This document shows, piece after piece, positions 63,524 to 64,000 of a stretch of DNA of 64,000 nucleotides. The stretch lies in contig JACKLR010000001.1 of the NCBI GenBank assembly GCA_024235795.1, positions 186,001 through 250,000 on the forward strand, in the 5' to 3' direction. This DNA is from Burkholderiales bacterium. GTDB taxonomy: Bacteria; Pseudomonadota; Gammaproteobacteria; Burkholderiales; Nitrosomonadaceae. Both the position numbers and the translations under genes were made by a program. Under the pieces are notes generated by a model. The model was not told the DNA's origin. It made no database searches and saw nothing but the letters and a program-made list of their open reading frames with translations. The first letter of the stretch is position 1; the number at the start of each line of letters is the position of its first letter.

Positions 63524-64000
63524 TTAACGTAATCCTTGAATATATTCGGAAACTGCACGTTTTTCCGTACCGCTCATACGTGTTAGCACCTGTTGCATTA
63601 CACCATTGTCATTGGTACGTTCACCTTTGTTAAACAGATCAAGCTGTGTGAGTGTGTATGGTGCATGTTGCCCTGCTAGCGCCGGATAATGCGGTGGAAT
63701 ACCCTTGCCCGTTGGTCCATGACAACTGGCACATGCAGGCACGCCATTTTCAATGTTCCCGCCATGATACAGTACTCTACCAATCGCCAACAAATCTTCA
63801 CTGCCTGTTGTTTGTCCTGGTGTTGCTTCCTGCTCGGCGTAAAATGCGACCAGATCCTCCATGTCTTCATCGGAAAGTGCAGCAACCATAGGTGTCATGG
63901 CGTCACTTTGACGAGCAGCAGTACCGCCTTCATCGGCTTTAAAGTCAATTAACTGTTTTAACAGATATTCAGGGTGCTGGCCTGCCAAACTCGGGAAGGT
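63524..64000 (-). CDS. Cytochrome c4-like c-type cytochrome (partial, runs off the window)
   Basis: The frame is open to the window edge; the part seen is about 158 residues ending GTEKRAVSEYIQGLR. It contains one haem site, VPACASCHGPTGKGIPPHYPALAGQHAPYTLTQL, preceded by a second repeat unit (FPSLAGQHPEYLLKQLIDFKADEGG). The first CxxCH of a di-haem cytochrome c4 should therefore lie beyond the window. An axial Met is present in the first half (SDAMTPMVAALSDED). It would carry electrons in the periplasm to a terminal oxidase. The 5' end and signal peptide are not visible. Confidence 0.9.
   Translation of the reverse strand, partial: TFPSLAGQHPEYLLKQLIDFKADEGGTAARQSDAMTPMVAALSDEDMEDLVAFYAEQEATPGQTTGSEDLLAIGRVLYHGGNIENGVPACASCHGPTGKGIPPHYPALAGQHAPYTLTQLDLFNKGERTNDNGVMQQVLTRMSGTEKRAVSEYIQGLR

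Noticed and set aside
1..64000. CRISPR arrays, rRNA operons or intact tRNA genes
   Set aside because: I looked for regularly spaced repeats and for T-loop/acceptor patterns; only the loop fragment at 63431-63490 resembles part of a tRNA.

Overview
The window looks like chromosome from a betaproteobacterial ammonia oxidiser of the Nitrosomonas type. The basis is gene order and gene set: dusB-fis-purH-purD, hrcA divergent from nadK-recN, lptM-lysA, squalene synthase next to the hopanoid gene hpnA, rubredoxin-gloA divergent from thiD-thiE-hemL, moderate GC, and many decayed insertion sequences. This assignment is inference from synteny and protein style; no database was searched.

Layout. 1-4.6 kb is surface/envelope and decayed DNA: a family 2 glycosyltransferase, a frameshifted acyl-CoA synthetase relic and a Tat-exported beta-helix protein. 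4.6-9.5 kb is a one-strand run of NAD salvage (pncB, pncA), ribosome hibernation (HPF fused to a cold-shock domain), a universal stress protein and RNA repair (rtcB plus archease). 10.2-11.9 kb holds Sel1-repeat and ankyrin-repeat exported proteins. 12.2-17.7 kb is ubiH and the dusB-fis-purH-purD operon. 18-20.6 kb has a PhoD-like phosphatase and a membrane-anchored EEP-fold hydrolase, followed by an IS1380-like relic and a 1167-residue protein that may be a pyrophosphate-dependent PEP carboxykinase. 24.8-32.2 kb has small Cys-rich and secreted proteins, an ABC exporter paired with an APH-fold kinase, a frameshifted EEP gene, and membrane proteins including a bestrophin-like channel. 32.4-39 kb is an accessory patch: an IS66 relic, an internally deleted copy of the hexose-phosphate mutarotase, a TonB receptor with a two-component system, and a broken secreted-protein gene. 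39.3-51.8 kb is housekeeping: mutarotase, purT, queG, tsaE, the amidase gene, an Mla-type lipid transport operon, lptM-lysA, squalene synthase and hpnA. 52-64 kb carries hemH, a MITE-like element, hrcA, nadK, recN, a tetrapyrrole-methylase-family gene, a small foreign-looking island, gloA, rubredoxin, thiD, thiE, hemL and a partial cytochrome c.

The most interesting stretch is 58.0-59.95 kb. It encodes a stand-alone class III nucleotide-cyclase-fold protein followed by a two-helix membrane protein with a coiled coil and a small beta-rich C-terminal domain. That is the gene pairing expected of a Pycsar-like antiphage signalling module. The two genes are separated by a 67-bp sequence that looks like an integron attC site, and the block is bracketed by a diverged duplication of the 3' end of the upstream methyltransferase gene. 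This points to a mobile defence-type cassette in a housekeeping locus. Function and mobility are inferred from sequence alone.

No rRNA, intact tRNA, CRISPR array, integrase or complete transposon was seen. Mobile DNA is present only as relics: IS1380-like, IS66-like, two solitary IS605-type hairpin ends, and one 141-bp MITE-like element with terminal inverted repeats and a 4-bp target duplication.
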